Both the position numbers and the translations under genes were made by a program. Positions 22,603 through 23,286 of a stretch of 23,286 nt of DNA are shown one piece after another. Below the pieces are notes generated by a model. It worked only from the letters and a program-made list of their open reading frames with translations, was not told where the DNA came from and did no database searches. This stretch comes from a virus, in IMG/VR virus record IMGVR_UViG_3300031251_000108, positions 1-23,286 of that record. One strand, given 5' to 3'. Within the stretch, counting starts at the first letter, position 1. Each line of letters begins with the position of its first letter.

Positions 22603-22626
22603 CGTATTCTTTAGGTAGAAGGAGAA
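22603..22626 (+). promoter_or_regulatory. Copy d of the repeated upstream motif
   Basis: The block contains TTCTTTAGGTAGAAGGAGAA, nearly identical to copy c before 13256. It precedes the ATG at 22635 and supplies its AAGGAG (22619-22624). Confidence 0.5.
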
Positions 22627-22634
22627 CCCCCAAC

Positions 22635-22805
22635 ATGCGAGAGTATGTCCTGGTTGTTGACACCCTCAGAGTCAAGGTGAGACTTGAGCGGAAATTCAAG
22701 CAAGGCGATGAGTTCCGAGTGGACGGCCAAAAATGCAAGGTCACAGGAGTTGCTGAGCACCTGACCTTGCCCACCTTTGTTACTCTGGAGATTTGCGATG
22801 TCTAG
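22635..22805 (+). CDS. Small hypothetical protein
   Basis: The 56-residue product begins MREYVLVVDTLRVKVRLERK. It reads as a compact beta-rich fold (alternating V/L strands, a KQGDEFRVDGQKCKV turn, TLPTFVTLEI). There is no signal peptide or membrane segment. The ribosome-binding site comes from the repeated motif copy d, 10 bases upstream. The stop overlaps the next gene by 8 bases. The family is not recognised. Confidence 0.65.
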   Translation: MREYVLVVDTLRVKVRLERKFKQGDEFRVDGQKCKVTGVAEHLTLPTFVTLEICDV

Positions 22806-23085
22806 GTCCTCAAAAACTCTCAAGGAGCATGAGCTACCTGATCTCAGGGCAGCTCAACTCCAGGCTGCAGAGTTACACAGACTTGATTGGGTGAAGTGGA
22901 TGCGAGCCACCTACACCTATGCAAAGGCAGTGAGAATGTCCCGTCATCTGGGCTTCCCCGTTCCAAACCTGTTATTCTATCAGCGTATGCGGGAAGCTGG
23001 CAAACTGCTAAAACAGCTGCCCAAACCTGCACCAATCATCCCGCTGCATTGGGGGCTTCTTCAAGACATTGATCTTTTAGGATAG
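22798..23085 (+). CDS. Hypothetical protein
   Basis: The product has 95 residues from ATG 22798, favoured by GGAG at 22786-22789; an in-frame upstream start at 22777 would lie inside the preceding gene without a site. The chain is helical and rich in Ala, Leu and Arg (RAAQLQAAELHRLDWVKWMR, TYTYAKAVRMSRHLG), with a proline-rich stretch LPKPAPIIPLHWG near the end. No motif is recognised. Confidence 0.6.
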   Translation: MSRSSKTLKEHELPDLRAAQLQAAELHRLDWVKWMRATYTYAKAVRMSRHLGFPVPNLLFYQRMREAGKLLKQLPKPAPIIPLHWGLLQDIDLLG

Positions 23086-23099
23086 GGGGCCTGGTTTCG

Positions 23100-23286
23100 A
23101 TGAGAAAATTCTTGAAATCCATAATCCATTTTTTACTCCCCTCCACCCTAGGATTGGTCAAGGGAACATCACTGGATGAGTCCATATCCAATGTGATCAA
23201 ACTCCCGGACATTGGCAACCTGCAAGTATACCTGGTCTGGGATGGAAAGGCCAAGAGGTTTTCAGAGGCACTTATCTTCAGGGTTC
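23100..23286 (+). CDS. Hypothetical protein, 3' end outside window
   Basis: An open frame starts at ATG 23100, with an AGGGGG-type site upstream, and runs off the window end after 62 codons. The N-terminus MRKFLKSIIHFLLPSTLGLV is basic then hydrophobic, like a signal or membrane-anchor segment. The remainder (LQVYLVWDGKAKRF) is unrecognised. Confidence 0.5.
   Translation, partial: MRKFLKSIIHFLLPSTLGLVKGTSLDESISNVIKLPDIGNLQVYLVWDGKAKRFSEALIFRV

Noticed and set aside
1-23286. CRISPR array, insertion sequence, attachment site or tRNA gene
   Set aside because: No regularly spaced repeats, transposase, integrase or tRNA cloverleaf was seen in the short non-coding gaps.

Overview
The window is a gene-dense stretch of a tailed double-stranded DNA bacteriophage genome (Caudoviricetes-like). 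Every supported gene lies on the + strand. Stops and starts commonly overlap (TAATG, ATGA), and almost all recognisable products belong to phage DNA replication, recombination, nucleotide metabolism or DNA-base modification. No ribosomal RNA, tRNA, integrase, transposase or CRISPR array is visible. The host cannot be named from the sequence.

Layout. 1-1718: replicative helicase (5' end outside the window) and TOPRIM primase. 1719-1904: a possible promoter and a strongly structured leader. 1905-3820: a sigma-factor-like gene, a Cys-rich protein carrying a PD-(D/E)XK-like pattern, a low-complexity K/E-rich protein that starts in frame inside it, and a small protein flanked by terminator-like hairpins. 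3879-7479: a class II glutamine amidotransferase fused to a predicted amino-acid:DNA transferase, then a P-loop kinase and a helical protein of the 5-hydroxymethyl-dU DNA kinase / aGPT-PPlase families. 7483-7977: a GIY-YIG homing endonuclease. 7978-8406: a 429-base gap full of hairpins and ending in a good terminator, probably a structured RNA. 8407-10558: a thymidylate synthase homologue (candidate dUMP hydroxymethylase), an HD nucleotidase and a DUF3310 protein. 10558-19495: family A DNA polymerase with a uracil-glycosylase-like N-terminus, UvsY-like and gp32-like proteins, dUTPase, RecA/UvsX, flap endonuclease, ATP-dependent ligase, MazG-like pyrophosphatase and a stand-alone domain resembling the NrdJ C-terminus. 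19488-22430: Mre11 and Rad50 in one 980-residue chain. 22431-23286: small unknown genes, the last cut by the window edge.

How it fits together (inference). dUTPase, the TS homologue, the HD nucleotidase and the MazG protein could shape the nucleotide pool so that 5-hydroxymethyl-dU replaces thymidine. The polymerase, helicase, primase, ligase and SSB copy the DNA. The kinase and amino-acid:DNA transferase genes could then phosphorylate hydroxymethyl-dU in DNA and replace the phosphate with an amine or amino acid. The glutamine amidotransferase domain fused to the transferase suggests that glutamine-derived ammonia or glutamate is part of the chemistry. This fused enzyme and its neighbours are the best candidate for an undescribed system here. 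The structured RNA at about 8027-8354 is the second.
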